Shown here one piece after another: positions 32,858 through 42,412 of a stretch of DNA of 64,000 nt. The notes under the pieces are model-generated. The model saw only the letters and a list, made by a program, of their open reading frames with translations. It was not told where the DNA came from and searched no databases. Origin of the DNA: Alkalibacter saccharofermentans DSM 14828 (GTDB lineage Bacteria; Bacillota; Clostridia; Eubacteriales; Alkalibacteraceae). Every line of letters starts with the position of its first letter. Position 1 is the first letter of the stretch. The position numbers and the translations under genes were made by a program. The stretch covers positions 248,001 to 312,000 of the forward strand of contig NZ_FQTU01000001.1 of NCBI RefSeq assembly GCF_900128885.1, given 5' to 3'.

Positions 32858-34546
32858 ATGTTCCGTCCAAAGCTTTTCACTTTAATAAGCACTAAAAACC
32901 CCTCCCTAAATAAAAACCAAATAACAAAGGATATCGTTTCAGGCATAATAGTGGCAATTATTGCTCTGCCTTTATCCATAGCACTAGGGATCGCTTCAGG
33001 CGTAGAACCTGAAAAAGGTTTGATAACTGCTGTTATAGCAGGATTTTTGATATCTTTTTTAGGCGGCAGCCGTGTGCAGATCGGCGGCCCTACAGGGGCA
33101 TTTGTCATTATAGTTTACGGCGTCATTGCTCAGTTCGGCATCGAGGGGCTTACTATTGCTACAATTATGGCAGGTGTTTTCATGATTCTCTTCGGACTTA
33201 TGCAGTTTGGAAGCATAATCAGATATATCCCCTACCCTATCACTACAGGTTTTACATCGGGAATCGCTGTAGTTTTATTTTCTACCCAAGTAAAGGATTT
33301 TTTAGGTCTTGAAATTGTCAACGTCCCTTCTGAATTCTTTGAAAAGTGGCACTCCTATATATCCAATATACATACCTTAAGCCTACCTACAGTATCCGTC
33401 GGACTCTTGTCCCTGTTGATAATAGTTTTATGGCCAAAAATAAACAAGACTATTCCCGGATCCTTGATAGCTCTTGTAATCTCTACAGGTATCGTTGCCG
33501 CATTCAATCTTCCCGTCTTAACAATCGGAGATCATTTCGGAGAAATTTCAAGCAAGATAACACTTATTGATCTTACAGCCATTGAAATCTCTATACCAAT
33601 CATTAGAAACTTGATCCCCCCTGCCCTGACCATTGCATTTCTTGCCAGCATCGAGTCCCTGCTCTCAGCTGTGGTGGCAGATGGAATGATCGGCAAGAAA
33701 CACAGATCAAATACAGAGTTGATAGCCCAGGGAATCGCAAATATCGGCTCGGCCGTTTTTGGTGGCATACCGGCAACGGGAGCTATAGCCCGAACTGCAG
33801 CAAATGTGAAAAATGGCGGCAGGACTCCTATCGCCGGAATAGTCCACGCTCTTTTTTTGCTTCTTATAATGCAGATTTTCATGCCTTTAGCAAAACTTAT
33901 ACCTATGACTTCTCTGGGTGCGATACTTTTAGTAGTTGCTTACAACATGAGCGAGTGGCGCTCATTCAAAGGGCTTTTGCGTTCTACTAAAAGCGACGTG
34001 ACCGTTTTGCTTCTCACTTTTATCTTAACTGTGGTTTTCGACCTTATAATAGCTATCCAAATTGGCATGCTTGCTGCTATGTTTCTGTTTATCAGAAGAA
34101 TGGCCGACAGTACCCAAGTAGCAAATACGGCATTGATGTATAAAAATATACTTGACGATGAACACGACGAAAATATGGAAACGGATAGTACTTCCCACGA
34201 TTATCTAGGATCTAAAATATTGGTCTACGACATCAACGGTCCTTTGTTTTTTGGCGCCGCAAACACCTTCTTGGATATCTTAAACGAATTGAAGACCCAT
34301 ACTGAATTTTTAATACTTAAAATGAATAACGTCCCTAATATGGATGCCACTGCTCTGGATGCACTTAAAAGAATACACAAAAGATGCGTTAAGGAAAAGA
34401 CCGCCTTATATTATTGCGGAGTCAATGAACAGCCCCTTAAGATTTTAAGGGTTTCAGGCTATATCGATGATGTAGGTGAATACAATTTCTTTGATGATGT
34501 AAAAGATGCTGTCAAATCGGCTGCATTGAAAGTTTCAAATTTATAA
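32858..34546 (+). CDS. SulP-family anion transporter with STAS domain
   Basis: An inner-membrane secondary transporter (562 aa) for sulfate, bicarbonate or a related anion. It opens with DIVSGIIVAIIALPLSIALGIASGVEPEKGLITA, and contains GGSRVQIGGPTGAFVIIVYG and PATGAIARTAANVKNGGRTP, all typical of SulP. About ten to twelve membrane segments precede a cytoplasmic STAS domain from about residue 445 (ILVYDINGPLFFGAANTFLD). AAGGAG precedes the ATG. It is a single-gene unit with its own promoter and terminator. Which anion is moved cannot be told. Confidence 0.9.
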   Translation: MFRPKLFTLISTKNPSLNKNQITKDIVSGIIVAIIALPLSIALGIASGVEPEKGLITAVIAGFLISFLGGSRVQIGGPTGAFVIIVYGVIAQFGIEGLTIATIMAGVFMILFGLMQFGSIIRYIPYPITTGFTSGIAVVLFSTQVKDFLGLEIVNVPSEFFEKWHSYISNIHTLSLPTVSVGLLSLLIIVLWPKINKTIPGSLIALVISTGIVAAFNLPVLTIGDHFGEISSKITLIDLTAIEISIPIIRNLIPPALTIAFLASIESLLSAVVADGMIGKKHRSNTELIAQGIANIGSAVFGGIPATGAIARTAANVKNGGRTPIAGIVHALFLLLIMQIFMPLAKLIPMTSLGAILLVVAYNMSEWRSFKGLLRSTKSDVTVLLLTFILTVVFDLIIAIQIGMLAAMFLFIRRMADSTQVANTALMYKNILDDEHDENMETDSTSHDYLGSKILVYDINGPLFFGAANTFLDILNELKTHTEFLILKMNNVPNMDATALDALKRIHKRCVKEKTALYYCGVNEQPLKILRVSGYIDDVGEYNFFDDVKDAVKSAALKVSNL

Positions 34547-34558
34547 AACAAACTACTT

Positions 34559-34592
34559 AAATCACCTTCAAATAAGTTCAAGGTGATTTTTA
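34559..34592 (+). terminator. Terminator of the SulP gene
   Basis: AAATCACCTT and AAGGTGATTT form a ten-pair stem followed by TTAATTT. Confidence 0.8.
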
Positions 34593-34636
34593 ATTTCATT
34601 TATTCCAGTAGAAATACGCATATGGATAATATGCTA

Positions 34637-34665
34637 TTGACAATAAAAAGCGTGAGGAATATAAT
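34637..34665 (+). promoter_or_regulatory. Full-consensus promoter of the ABC efflux cassette
   Basis: TTGACA (34637-34642) and TATAAT (34660-34665) are both perfect, with 17-bp spacing. A short dyad, GCATAT-ggata-ATATGC (34618-34634), ends three bases before the -35 box and may be an operator. Confidence 0.75.
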
Positions 34666-34721
34666 ATGACTAACAAGTCACATGACCAGTTGGACACATT
34701 AAATTCTGAGGAGGAATTTCT

Positions 34722-35576
34722 ATGATAAGCGTTAAAAATCTATACCATTCCTATGAAAAAAACGACGCCTATGCGGTAAAGGACGTTAGTTTCGAAGTTG
34801 AAAAAGGCGAAGTGTTCGGTTTTTTAGGCCCATCCGGTGCAGGCAAGTCAACTACCCAGGGCATCTTGACCGGTCTTCTTCCCTTGCAAAAGGGTGAAGC
34901 GACGGTAGCAGGTTGTGACATGCACAAACCCCAGAGAAGCATGTTCAATAAAATAGGCGTCTCTTTTGAGCAGTCCAATGTTTACGGCAAACTGACAGCT
35001 TTGGAAAACTTAAAATTCTATCAAAAACTCTTTGATGTAAAAACTGAAGACCCAATGAAGCTATTAGAGATAGCTGGTTTAGATCATGTGGCAAACAAAA
35101 AAGCAGGTGAATTTTCAAAAGGAATGAAGCACCGACTTACATTCGTAAGAAGCATGCTCAATAATCCGGAATTGTGGTTCTTGGATGAGCCTACAACAGG
35201 ATTGGATCCCGCAATTGCAAGTAAGATAAAAGATATAATAAAAGAGCAGAATTCAAAGGGAACAACCGTTTTTTTGACAACCCATAACATGTTCGTGGCA
35301 GATGAACTTTGTCATAGGGTTGCCTTCATAATCGACGGGGTCATAAAACTCATCGATTCCCCTAGAAATCTCAAGCTCAAATACGGTGAAAAAATGGTGG
35401 CTGTAGACCATGTTGAAGAAGGTAAAACCGTAAAGGAGCAATTATCCCTCTTGCTGCCAGAGGATAAGGAAAGGCTAAGTCATATAATCAAAAATGGCAA
35501 GATTGAAATGATGCATACCAAAGAGGCTACTCTAGAGGAAATTTTCATAAAAGTAACCGGGAGGGGGCTGAAATAA
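34722..35576 (+). CDS. ABC efflux ATPase
   Basis: ATP-binding subunit (284 aa) of a drug- or peptide-type ABC exporter. Walker A is GPSGAGKST, the signature is the variant FSKGMKHRLTFVR, Walker B is LWFLDEPTTGLD and the switch is LTTHNMFVADELC. The C-terminal 70 residues form the accessory domain typical of exporters with separate permeases. GGAGG precedes the ATG. The permease starts two bases after the stop. Confidence 0.9.
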   Translation: MISVKNLYHSYEKNDAYAVKDVSFEVEKGEVFGFLGPSGAGKSTTQGILTGLLPLQKGEATVAGCDMHKPQRSMFNKIGVSFEQSNVYGKLTALENLKFYQKLFDVKTEDPMKLLEIAGLDHVANKKAGEFSKGMKHRLTFVRSMLNNPELWFLDEPTTGLDPAIASKIKDIIKEQNSKGTTVFLTTHNMFVADELCHRVAFIIDGVIKLIDSPRNLKLKYGEKMVAVDHVEEGKTVKEQLSLLLPEDKERLSHIIKNGKIEMMHTKEATLEEIFIKVTGRGLK

Positions 35577-35577
35577 T

Positions 35578-36609
35578 ATGAAAAAGCTCTTCACCACTTT
35601 TTTAAAAGACGCAAAACTTTCATTAAATAGCCTTTACTTTTATATCGAGATTGGAATGGCCGTCATTTTCATAGCCGTGATGCTGTTCGTGGTACCCGAA
35701 AACTTCGATCAGTCCCAACAGCTTTTCGCATTCATCAACTTGGATGAACCAGCCAAATCTCAGATCATGGAGCTTGTTGAAGCTGAATCTGTCGAGATTT
35801 TATCCGAAAGATCCCAGGTGGAAGAAGCGCTGTCTAAAGACCGGTCGGCTGTAGGGGTAGAAATAAAAACAGACGGCAACGTACTTGCATACGACCTTAT
35901 CCTTCAAGGATACGAAAGCGAAAGCATGAAGGCAATGCTAAAAGCTTCGATAGAAGGGGAATTTTTGTCTCAAATACCTGGATTTACTTCTGCAGTCAGC
36001 ACCAGTACATTAGATGAAAACCCTCAAAGGCTTTCAGACAGGGTCAATGTCCTTCCAATATATCTTACTATCAATGTAGGACTGATGGGACTCTTCATAA
36101 TAGCAGCTTACATATTTTTAGACAAGGACGAAGGCGTCATCAAGGCCTACGCCGTAGCACCTGTAAAATTATGGCAATATCTGGCAAGTAAAATGTTAAT
36201 CATGTTGATGATGGGACTTGTAACATCAATAATGACAGTTTTAGCTATTGCGGGAACAGGGGTAAATTTTCTCCAACTGTTTTTGCTGGTGGTCTCATTT
36301 AATCTATTTGGCTCTGCCCTGGGGCTTTTTATTTCAAGTTTCTTTGACACCATGGTAAAAGCCATGGGGGGTCTATATGCAGGAATGATGTTGCTGGTAT
36401 TGCCGGTTGTTTCGTACTTCATGCCATCATTCAATCCATTGTGGATAAGGGTTTTTCCCTCTTATCCCATGATGTTTTCCTTCAGAGAATTGCTCCTTGA
36501 AGGCGGAAACGCTAGATATATTTACACTCAAGCCGGATTGTTTTTGGTATTGGGGTTAATCGTGTTCGTTGCGGCAAACATAAGATTTAAAAAATCTTTG
36601 ACGGTTTAG
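35578..36609 (+). CDS. ABC efflux permease, first subunit
   Basis: ABC-2 type membrane protein (343 aa). One N-terminal segment (IEIGMAVIFIAVMLFVVP) and an extracytoplasmic domain of about 120 residues are followed by five membrane segments from VLPIYLTINVGLMGLFIIAAYIF on; DKDEGVIKAYAVAPVKLWQYLASK is the coupling loop. It pairs with the next permease, 11 bp downstream, as a heterodimer served by one ATPase. Substrate unknown; the cassette resembles fluoroquinolone/multidrug exporters in layout. Confidence 0.82.
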   Translation: MKKLFTTFLKDAKLSLNSLYFYIEIGMAVIFIAVMLFVVPENFDQSQQLFAFINLDEPAKSQIMELVEAESVEILSERSQVEEALSKDRSAVGVEIKTDGNVLAYDLILQGYESESMKAMLKASIEGEFLSQIPGFTSAVSTSTLDENPQRLSDRVNVLPIYLTINVGLMGLFIIAAYIFLDKDEGVIKAYAVAPVKLWQYLASKMLIMLMMGLVTSIMTVLAIAGTGVNFLQLFLLVVSFNLFGSALGLFISSFFDTMVKAMGGLYAGMMLLVLPVVSYFMPSFNPLWIRVFPSYPMMFSFRELLLEGGNARYIYTQAGLFLVLGLIVFVAANIRFKKSLTV

Positions 36610-36620
36610 GGGGTGCACCT

Positions 36621-37622
36621 ATGAAAAAGATACTAGCAATAGTTGGAAGAGATGTGAAAAACGGCACCAGGGATTGGCTGATTATATATCTCACCATAGC
36701 TCCAATACTTTTCGCCTTTATCATCAGGACTTTGATACCAAGCGTAAGCTCATCGGGCCTCAATGTAGTCTTAATGGAAGGCGCAGACAATGCATTGACA
36801 GAACATCTGTCAATCTACGCCAATGTTGAACACGCATCAGACATGGATAAAATGGAAGAGCGAATACTTAGGATGGACGATGTGTTTGGTGTTATCCCAA
36901 ACAGCAACGGAATAGAAATCCTAAAACAAGGCAATGAAACAGGTAACATGGATATCGTGTTAACTAGCATTTTGGACAAATACGCTCAGACCGACCTTCC
37001 CGATGCACCAGTTATCGTTGAATTTTCTGATGTAGGATGGGAAATGTCTCCATTGAAGCAGCAAGGTGGCAACATAATAATAATATTTACCGCCATTCTT
37101 GGCGGGATGCTTATTTTATTAAATCTTGTTGAAGAAAAAATGAGCAACACCATAAGCGCAATCAACGTCACCTCTGCAACTAGGCTCGAATTTGTCGTTG
37201 GCAAAGGATTGCTTGGCTTTATCCTACCGATAGTGGGTTCTATTTGTGTAGTCCTGATTTTGGGATTTGAGTCAATCAACTATCCCATGCTTATTGTGAG
37301 CCTTATAGGGATAGCTTTGATAAGCATAATCATAGGCTTCAGTATCGGGGTGGTCAACGATGAACCCATTGCAGCAATTGCCAGCATGAAAATAACTTTT
37401 ATTCCTGTATTGGCTTCTGTATTCGGGTATATGTATCTCCCGGACAGGTGGCAATTCGTGCTGTACTGGTCGCCTTTTTACTGGGCTTATGACAGCATCA
37501 ACGATATCTTGATGCAGGATGCAATTTGGACTCAAATAGCGAGAAACAGCGCAATCATACTTGTCATAACTGCGGCAGTATTTGCTCTTCTAAAAAAACG
37601 CATCGAACAGGGATTAAATTAA
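36621..37622 (+). CDS. ABC efflux permease, second subunit
   Basis: Second ABC-2 type permease (333 aa) with the same plan: an N-terminal helix (WLIIYLTIAPILFAFIIRTLIP), an outside domain, and about five C-terminal segments; EEKMSNTISAINVTSATRLEFVVGKG is the coupling loop. GGGGGTG precedes the ATG. It presumably forms a heterodimer with the preceding permease. Confidence 0.82.
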   Translation: MKKILAIVGRDVKNGTRDWLIIYLTIAPILFAFIIRTLIPSVSSSGLNVVLMEGADNALTEHLSIYANVEHASDMDKMEERILRMDDVFGVIPNSNGIEILKQGNETGNMDIVLTSILDKYAQTDLPDAPVIVEFSDVGWEMSPLKQQGGNIIIIFTAILGGMLILLNLVEEKMSNTISAINVTSATRLEFVVGKGLLGFILPIVGSICVVLILGFESINYPMLIVSLIGIALISIIIGFSIGVVNDEPIAAIASMKITFIPVLASVFGYMYLPDRWQFVLYWSPFYWAYDSINDILMQDAIWTQIARNSAIILVITAAVFALLKKRIEQGLN

Positions 37623-37637
37623 AGGGAGGTATATCTT

Positions 37638-37844
37638 ATGAACGGACTAGCTCTACTTGGCATTATACTAGTTGTTTACTCATTTGCTGTAGTTGGAATC
37701 ACTGTTAAAAAACCGCCGGCTATATGGAATATGGCCAAAATCAAGTTTTTCATTAAACTCTTCGGAGAAAAAGGTACGGTGATTTTCTTTTACGTATTCG
37801 CAGCTATTGCCCTAGCCATCGGCATCTGGTTGCTTACCATCTAA
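37638..37844 (+). CDS. Small two-helix membrane protein of the efflux cassette
   Basis: A 68-residue protein with two hydrophobic helices (about 5-22 and 48-67) separated by a basic loop (KKPPAIWNMAKIKFFIKLF). A strong GGGAGG site lies before the ATG, 15 bp after the permease stop, and a terminator follows, so it belongs to the cassette. The gene is real by these signals but I cannot assign a role; an accessory or stabilising subunit is possible. Confidence 0.7.
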   Translation: MNGLALLGIILVVYSFAVVGITVKKPPAIWNMAKIKFFIKLFGEKGTVIFFYVFAAIALAIGIWLLTI

Positions 37845-37855
37845 AGCTGCAAACG

Positions 37856-37890
37856 GTTAAAGAAGCGGAATCCTCTCCGCTTCTTTAACT
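37856..37890 (+). terminator. Terminator of the ABC efflux cassette
   Basis: A perfect 14-pair stem (GTTAAAGAAGCGGA with its complement at 37876-37889) around a 6-nt loop. Only a weak T stretch follows. Confidence 0.7.
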
Positions 37891-37911
37891 TTGTATCAAA
37901 TGTGTTATAAT
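37884..37911 (+). promoter_or_regulatory. Promoter of the EamA gene, overlapping the preceding terminator
   Basis: A TATAAT at 37906-37911 is preceded 16 bp upstream by TTTAAC (37884-37889), which is itself the 3' arm of the preceding terminator. Confidence 0.4.
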
Positions 37912-37943
37912 CGATAGTAATCTATAAATAAAGGAACATACCA

Positions 37944-38903
37944 ATGAATATAAAAAGATTCTTTACGAAAAAACAAAACATAATTCTTATCGCTGTGCTT
38001 TGCACTTTTCTTTGGGGAAGCGCCTACCCTGGTATAAAAATCGGATACGAGATGTTTTCCATCCCCACGGAAGACTTGTACGGAAAAATGGCCTTTGCCG
38101 GTTACAGATTCACGCTTTCAGGAATTTTGGTCTTGATTCTCAACTTTATGCTGTTTAGGTCAATCAAGCTTCCATCAAAGTCCGACGTACCGAAAGTTTT
38201 TCTACTGGGTGTTTTGCTTACCGGCATTCACTATACTCTTTTTTACATCGGTCTAAGCAATACTACTGGAGTAAACGGCGCAATACTCAATTCTACCGGC
38301 GCTTTTTTCTCGGTAATCTTAGCCCATTATATTTACTCGCAAGACAAGCTGACCTTATCAAAAACCTTGGGCTGCATCATTGGTTTTGCAGGGGTCGCCA
38401 TAGTCAGCCTCAGCGGCGGCACCATCAATATTGATATAAATTTTTTTGGGGATGGTTTTATAGTTCTCGCTGCTTTTGTAAGTTCAGTTGGCTTTATTTA
38501 CAGCAAGAGTTTAAGCAAAAGAATAAATACCGTAGCCCTAACAGGTTTTCAGCTTTTATTTGGCGGAGGAATGTTGATTTTAATTTCAGTCCTTAACGGG
38601 GCTCGATTATCAGGCTTTACGCTGCAATCGACACTACTTTTGATTTACATGGCTTTTTTGACTGCTGCCGCCTTTACCCTGTGGACGACACTTTTTAAAT
38701 ACAACAAGGTTGGGCAGATAAGCGTATATAAGTTCCTTATTCCCGTTTTTGGCACGGTATTATCAGGACTTTTTTTGGGAGAGCAGTTTTTAAGTTTCAA
38801 AAATCTAATTGCCCTATCCCTGGTCAGTATGGGAATCTACTTAGTAAATAGTCCTGCAGCTGCCGTATTCCTTAAAGATTTGCGAAAACAGCACCAAAAT
38901 TAG
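37944..38903 (+). CDS. EamA/DMT-superfamily transporter
   Basis: A ten-segment membrane transporter (319 aa) built of two EamA repeats, the first opening with AVLCTFLWGSAYPGIKIG and the second with GFIYSKSLSKRINTVALTGFQLLFGG. The C terminus contains LIPVFGTVLSGLFLGEQ, typical of drug/metabolite exporters. AAGGAAC precedes the ATG. It is a single-gene unit. The substrate cannot be inferred. Confidence 0.88.
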   Translation: MNIKRFFTKKQNIILIAVLCTFLWGSAYPGIKIGYEMFSIPTEDLYGKMAFAGYRFTLSGILVLILNFMLFRSIKLPSKSDVPKVFLLGVLLTGIHYTLFYIGLSNTTGVNGAILNSTGAFFSVILAHYIYSQDKLTLSKTLGCIIGFAGVAIVSLSGGTINIDINFFGDGFIVLAAFVSSVGFIYSKSLSKRINTVALTGFQLLFGGGMLILISVLNGARLSGFTLQSTLLLIYMAFLTAAAFTLWTTLFKYNKVGQISVYKFLIPVFGTVLSGLFLGEQFLSFKNLIALSLVSMGIYLVNSPAAAVFLKDLRKQHQN

Positions 38904-38933
38904 GATACCGAAACTTTTTCGGTATCCTTTTTC
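38902..38933 (+). terminator. Terminator of the EamA gene
   Basis: GGATACCGAAA pairs with TTTCGGTATCC, followed by TTTTTC. The stem begins inside the stop codon. Confidence 0.85.
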
Positions 38934-38955
38934 TTTTCTCTTCTTGATATTTATC

Positions 38956-40368
38956 CTAAAAGTTTATGGATTTTTTCATATCACTTTTTTCACCTTTTAC
39001 CATTTCAACAGCTCCACCATTTGCAAATACTCCAAAACATATTCCTTCTCTACTTGGAAATATCCTGGCAGTAAAAACTTCTTCTCCTCCGTTTACGAAT
39101 ACTTCAACTGAAGACTTGTCCAGATAGATATCCAGTTCAACAGAGTCTGCTGACTTTAACTGAGCTCTTCTTATTCCACTGCCCCAAAGACCGCTTTTCT
39201 CTCTGTTTAGCTCTATTTTGTTCGTGTCAGAATTGACCTTGATCATGGTGTTTTCCTGCAAATCATTAGAGGCCTTCAAATAAACCCCAAATTCTTTTGC
39301 TCCTTTATTTTTTAGCAGCATTTTAATATTCACGCTTTCTCCGGCGAATTCAGGGATCTTTATATGGCCCTCCCTAATTTCCATAGGGCCTGACTCAACC
39401 TTGTTTTCCTTAAGACGCTCTATCTCTCCCACAGGCTTTTGAATCAGCTTTCCTCGGGAGATATCCAGCTCTCTGGGCATGGTCATGCAATGAACCCAGT
39501 TGTCTTCTACGCTGGGATGATCTTCTTCTTCCGGCATCCCCATCCAAGCATAAAGGATTTTCCTGCCATCAGGCAGGGATACTGTCTGGGGTGCGTAGAA
39601 TTCAAACCCTCTATCCAATTCGACAAAATCACCGGAGTCGAATTTTCCGTTTTCCAAATCCATGTTCCCAACCATATAACCACATTGATACCTGTTGTTA
39701 TAAAGATCTCCCTCAGGCTCAAGGCCCTGGGGACAAAATATCAGCACATCATGACCATCAAGTTTAAACAGGTCCGGACATTCCCACATGAACCCCAATT
39801 TTTTATCCGATATTTCCCCTTTGAATTTCCAGTCAAGCATGTTGGTTGAGGTATATAGAACAACTGTCCCAGTACGATTTTCTCTCTGAGCGCCGATGAC
39901 CATAAACCCCTTTCCGTTCTCATCCAACCACACTTTAGGATCCCTGTAGTGGGGAGTATAGCCCTTTGGGGCACCGTCAATTAATGGATTTTTATCGTAC
40001 TTTTCAAATTCAAATCCATCGGCTGATATCGCCAGACACTGGTATGCACTTCTAATGTTCTTTTCATCCTTTACGTTTCCGGTATAAAAAGCATAAAGCT
40101 TGTCATTATATTTAATAGCCGAACCGGAATAGCATCCGTTTTTGTCATACCAGTCCACCGGCGCAAGCACTGCCTTGCCATGCTTCCAATTAATCATGTC
40201 ATCACTTGAGAAATGACCCCAGTGGATTTGTTTTTCCCCAGGAAAATTCGTGTTCCACTGATAAAACACATGGTAGATACCCTTATAGAAGGAAACCCCG
40301 TTTGGATCGTTCATAAAGCCATACGGAGGGCTTAAATGATATCTTTGCCTGTATCTGTCTTTACTCAT
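38956..40368 (-). CDS. scrB: Sucrose-6-phosphate hydrolase (GH32)
   Basis: Cytoplasmic GH32 enzyme (470 aa) cutting sucrose 6-phosphate into glucose 6-phosphate and fructose. The beta-fructosidase motifs are complete: NDPNG at 20-24 (nucleophile Asp21), RDP at 142-144 (transition-state Asp143) and WECPD at 195-199 (acid/base Glu196). A C-terminal beta-sandwich follows. There is no signal peptide, consistent with an internal phosphorylated substrate. It overlaps scrA by 8 bp. Confidence 0.94.
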   Translation of the reverse strand: MSKDRYRQRYHLSPPYGFMNDPNGVSFYKGIYHVFYQWNTNFPGEKQIHWGHFSSDDMINWKHGKAVLAPVDWYDKNGCYSGSAIKYNDKLYAFYTGNVKDEKNIRSAYQCLAISADGFEFEKYDKNPLIDGAPKGYTPHYRDPKVWLDENGKGFMVIGAQRENRTGTVVLYTSTNMLDWKFKGEISDKKLGFMWECPDLFKLDGHDVLIFCPQGLEPEGDLYNNRYQCGYMVGNMDLENGKFDSGDFVELDRGFEFYAPQTVSLPDGRKILYAWMGMPEEEDHPSVEDNWVHCMTMPRELDISRGKLIQKPVGEIERLKENKVESGPMEIREGHIKIPEFAGESVNIKMLLKNKGAKEFGVYLKASNDLQENTMIKVNSDTNKIELNREKSGLWGSGIRRAQLKSADSVELDIYLDKSSVEVFVNGGEEVFTARIFPSREGICFGVFANGGAVEMVKGEKSDMKKSINF

Positions 40369-42259
40369 TTTTTGCCTCCCTTGCTGTTAGTTTAATTATG
40401 TCCTCACCAACCTTTATCATGCCACCTTCTTTAATGAGTGTAATATCAAAATCTTTGCTGTTGGTTATTACTACAGGAGTGATGGAAGATGGTGCATTTT
40501 TATTTATAGCCTCCAAATCAACTTCAAGGACTGGATCTCCTTTTTTAACTACATCTCCTTTTTTGACCAGCAGCTTGAACCCTTCGCCGTTTAGCTTTAC
40601 AGTATCTATTCCAAAATGCACCAGTATCTCGCCACCATTTTCACTTCCTACAGCAAGTGCGTGACCTGTTTCAAATGCCATTAAAATCTTACCGTCTACC
40701 GGGGAAAAAACCTTTCCGTTTGATGGTTCTATAGCAAAGCCGTCTCCTAGGATCTTGTCGGCAAAAGTTTTGTCTGGAACTTCTTCAATCTTAAGGAGTC
40801 TGCCGTCAACAGGTGCGCTAATAACAACTTCTGATTCAGTTAAGACGATCTCTTCCGTTTCATCTGAATCAACAAAGTCCTCAATCTCTTCCGGCTCATC
40901 TTCAAAGCCAAGCACGTTTACAAACGCAAAGGCTCCACCAAATGCCAACAGAATACCAATTATGTAGTGAATCATAGACTGCTGCTGCACTATTGCAATG
41001 CCTGGTATACCCGTAACCCCCACAGCAGTCATAGCAACGTTCATAAATACTACGTATGCTCCGCCCAACGCGCCACCGAGAGCTGCCGCTACAAATGGCT
41101 TTCTAAGCCTAAGGTTCACACCAAAAATTGCAGCCTCTGTAATCCCCAGCAAGCAGCTTGTCGCCGCCGGCAAAGCGACTTGCTTAATCTTTTGATTCTT
41201 TGTTTTAAAGTAAACTGCTGTAGCTGCTCCACCCTGAGCCACATTTGCCATTGCCCAAATGGGAAGGAGGAAGTTTACTCCGATTGATGGATTTGCCAAC
41301 AGCCCTGCCTCAATTGCGTGAAAACTGTGATGAATCCCTGTAATTACAATTGTTGAGTACAATCCCCCAAAAACAAGCCCTGCTAAAAATCCTGCTGTCG
41401 AATAGACACCTTGTAATCCGTAGGAAATGATATCTCCTAGGAATCTGCCCGCAGGCCCTATTACTATCAACGACAAGAACGCAGTAGTCATAAGTGTCAA
41501 AAATGGAGTCAGTATGATATCTAAAATATTGGGTACTATTTTTCTAAAGAACTTTTCGATATAGCTCATTATCCATACAGCTATCATTACAGGCAAAACT
41601 GTTCCCTGATACCCTACCATGCCAACTTCAAAACCGAAAAGGCTTATGGTGTTTTCCACGCCTCCACCCAGGGTCCATGCATTTTGGAGAGCCGGATGTA
41701 TCATAATGCCGCCCAAGGCTGCCGCTAAAAAAGGATTCGCTCCAAATTCCCTGGCTGCACTGAAGGCTATTAGAACAGGCAAGAAAACAAATGCCGCATT
41801 TGAAAACATGTCCAGTAGAACAAATAGTCCGCTATCTCCTTCTATCCATCCGAATGTGGCGCTCATTCCCAGCAAACCCATCAAAAGTCCGCTGGCCACT
41901 ATCGCAGGTATGATCGGTACGAATATATTGGATAGTATCCTTGCAAATCTTTGCAAGGGATTTAAGTTCTTCATTGCTGCCTTTTTTACATCGGAAGTGC
42001 TCGATTCCTTGATACCGGCTATCTCGCTTAATTCCTTGTATACCTTATTTACCTTTCCTTGCCCCAGGATAATCTGAAACTGACCCGCATTGCTGAATGA
42101 TCCCTCTACCAAATCTAGCTTCTCAATTGCCTTGGCATCTGCCTTCCCTTCGTCTTTTAAAACCATCCTCAGCCTTGTTGCACAATGTGTGACGCTTTCA
42201 ATATTGTCTTTTCCACCTATGTTTTTTAATATCTCTTCAGCTGCTTTCCTATAGTCCAT
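40361..42259 (-). CDS. scrA: Sucrose PTS transporter EIIBCA
   Basis: Imports sucrose as sucrose 6-phosphate (632 aa). The three PTS domains are fused in the order B-C-A: EIIB with Cys26 (VTHCATRLRM), EIIC from about 105 to 460 with about ten membrane segments, and EIIA from about 485 with the phosphohistidine His548 in VHFGIDTV. The domain order and family are shared with beta-glucoside and trehalose permeases; sucrose is inferred from scrB, scrK and the regulator. AAGGGG precedes the ATG. A RAT/terminator pair in the leader controls it. Confidence 0.9.
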   Translation of the reverse strand: MDYRKAAEEILKNIGGKDNIESVTHCATRLRMVLKDEGKADAKAIEKLDLVEGSFSNAGQFQIILGQGKVNKVYKELSEIAGIKESSTSDVKKAAMKNLNPLQRFARILSNIFVPIIPAIVASGLLMGLLGMSATFGWIEGDSGLFVLLDMFSNAAFVFLPVLIAFSAAREFGANPFLAAALGGIMIHPALQNAWTLGGGVENTISLFGFEVGMVGYQGTVLPVMIAVWIMSYIEKFFRKIVPNILDIILTPFLTLMTTAFLSLIVIGPAGRFLGDIISYGLQGVYSTAGFLAGLVFGGLYSTIVITGIHHSFHAIEAGLLANPSIGVNFLLPIWAMANVAQGGAATAVYFKTKNQKIKQVALPAATSCLLGITEAAIFGVNLRLRKPFVAAALGGALGGAYVVFMNVAMTAVGVTGIPGIAIVQQQSMIHYIIGILLAFGGAFAFVNVLGFEDEPEEIEDFVDSDETEEIVLTESEVVISAPVDGRLLKIEEVPDKTFADKILGDGFAIEPSNGKVFSPVDGKILMAFETGHALAVGSENGGEILVHFGIDTVKLNGEGFKLLVKKGDVVKKGDPVLEVDLEAINKNAPSSITPVVITNSKDFDITLIKEGGMIKVGEDIIKLTAREAKNE

Positions 42260-42287
42260 TTTTTAAACCCCTTTCTTTTTTTAAATA

Positions 42288-42385
42288 AAAAAACCCGGAT
42301 TCAAAAACATCTAAATATAGTCTTATTATTTAGCTTCCCATTTTTTAATGACACTAAACAATTTTAGATATCTTCTAACCGAGTT
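42288..42385 (-). terminator. Conditional terminator before scrA
   Basis: A long, imperfect stem runs from CTCGGTTAG (downstream of the RAT) to GAATCCGGG followed by TTTTTTTA; ATCTAAA and TTTAGAT form a perfect inner stem. It overlaps the 3' side of the RAT, as in BglG-type antitermination. Confidence 0.65.
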
Positions 42386-42410
42386 TTGCCTGCTTAACCA
42401 GTAACAATCT
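42382..42410 (-). promoter_or_regulatory. RAT antiterminator site before scrA
   Basis: The minus strand reads AGATTGTTACTGGTTAAGCA then GGCAAAACT, matching the 29-nt ribonucleic antiterminator that BglG/SacT/LicT proteins bind. It ends three bases after the regulator stop codon. Confidence 0.9.
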
Positions 42411-42412
42411 CA

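Noticed and set aside
41619..42077. 152-codon open frame on the plus strand inside scrA
   Set aside because: Antisense to the well-supported EIIC domain; composition matches a shadow frame.
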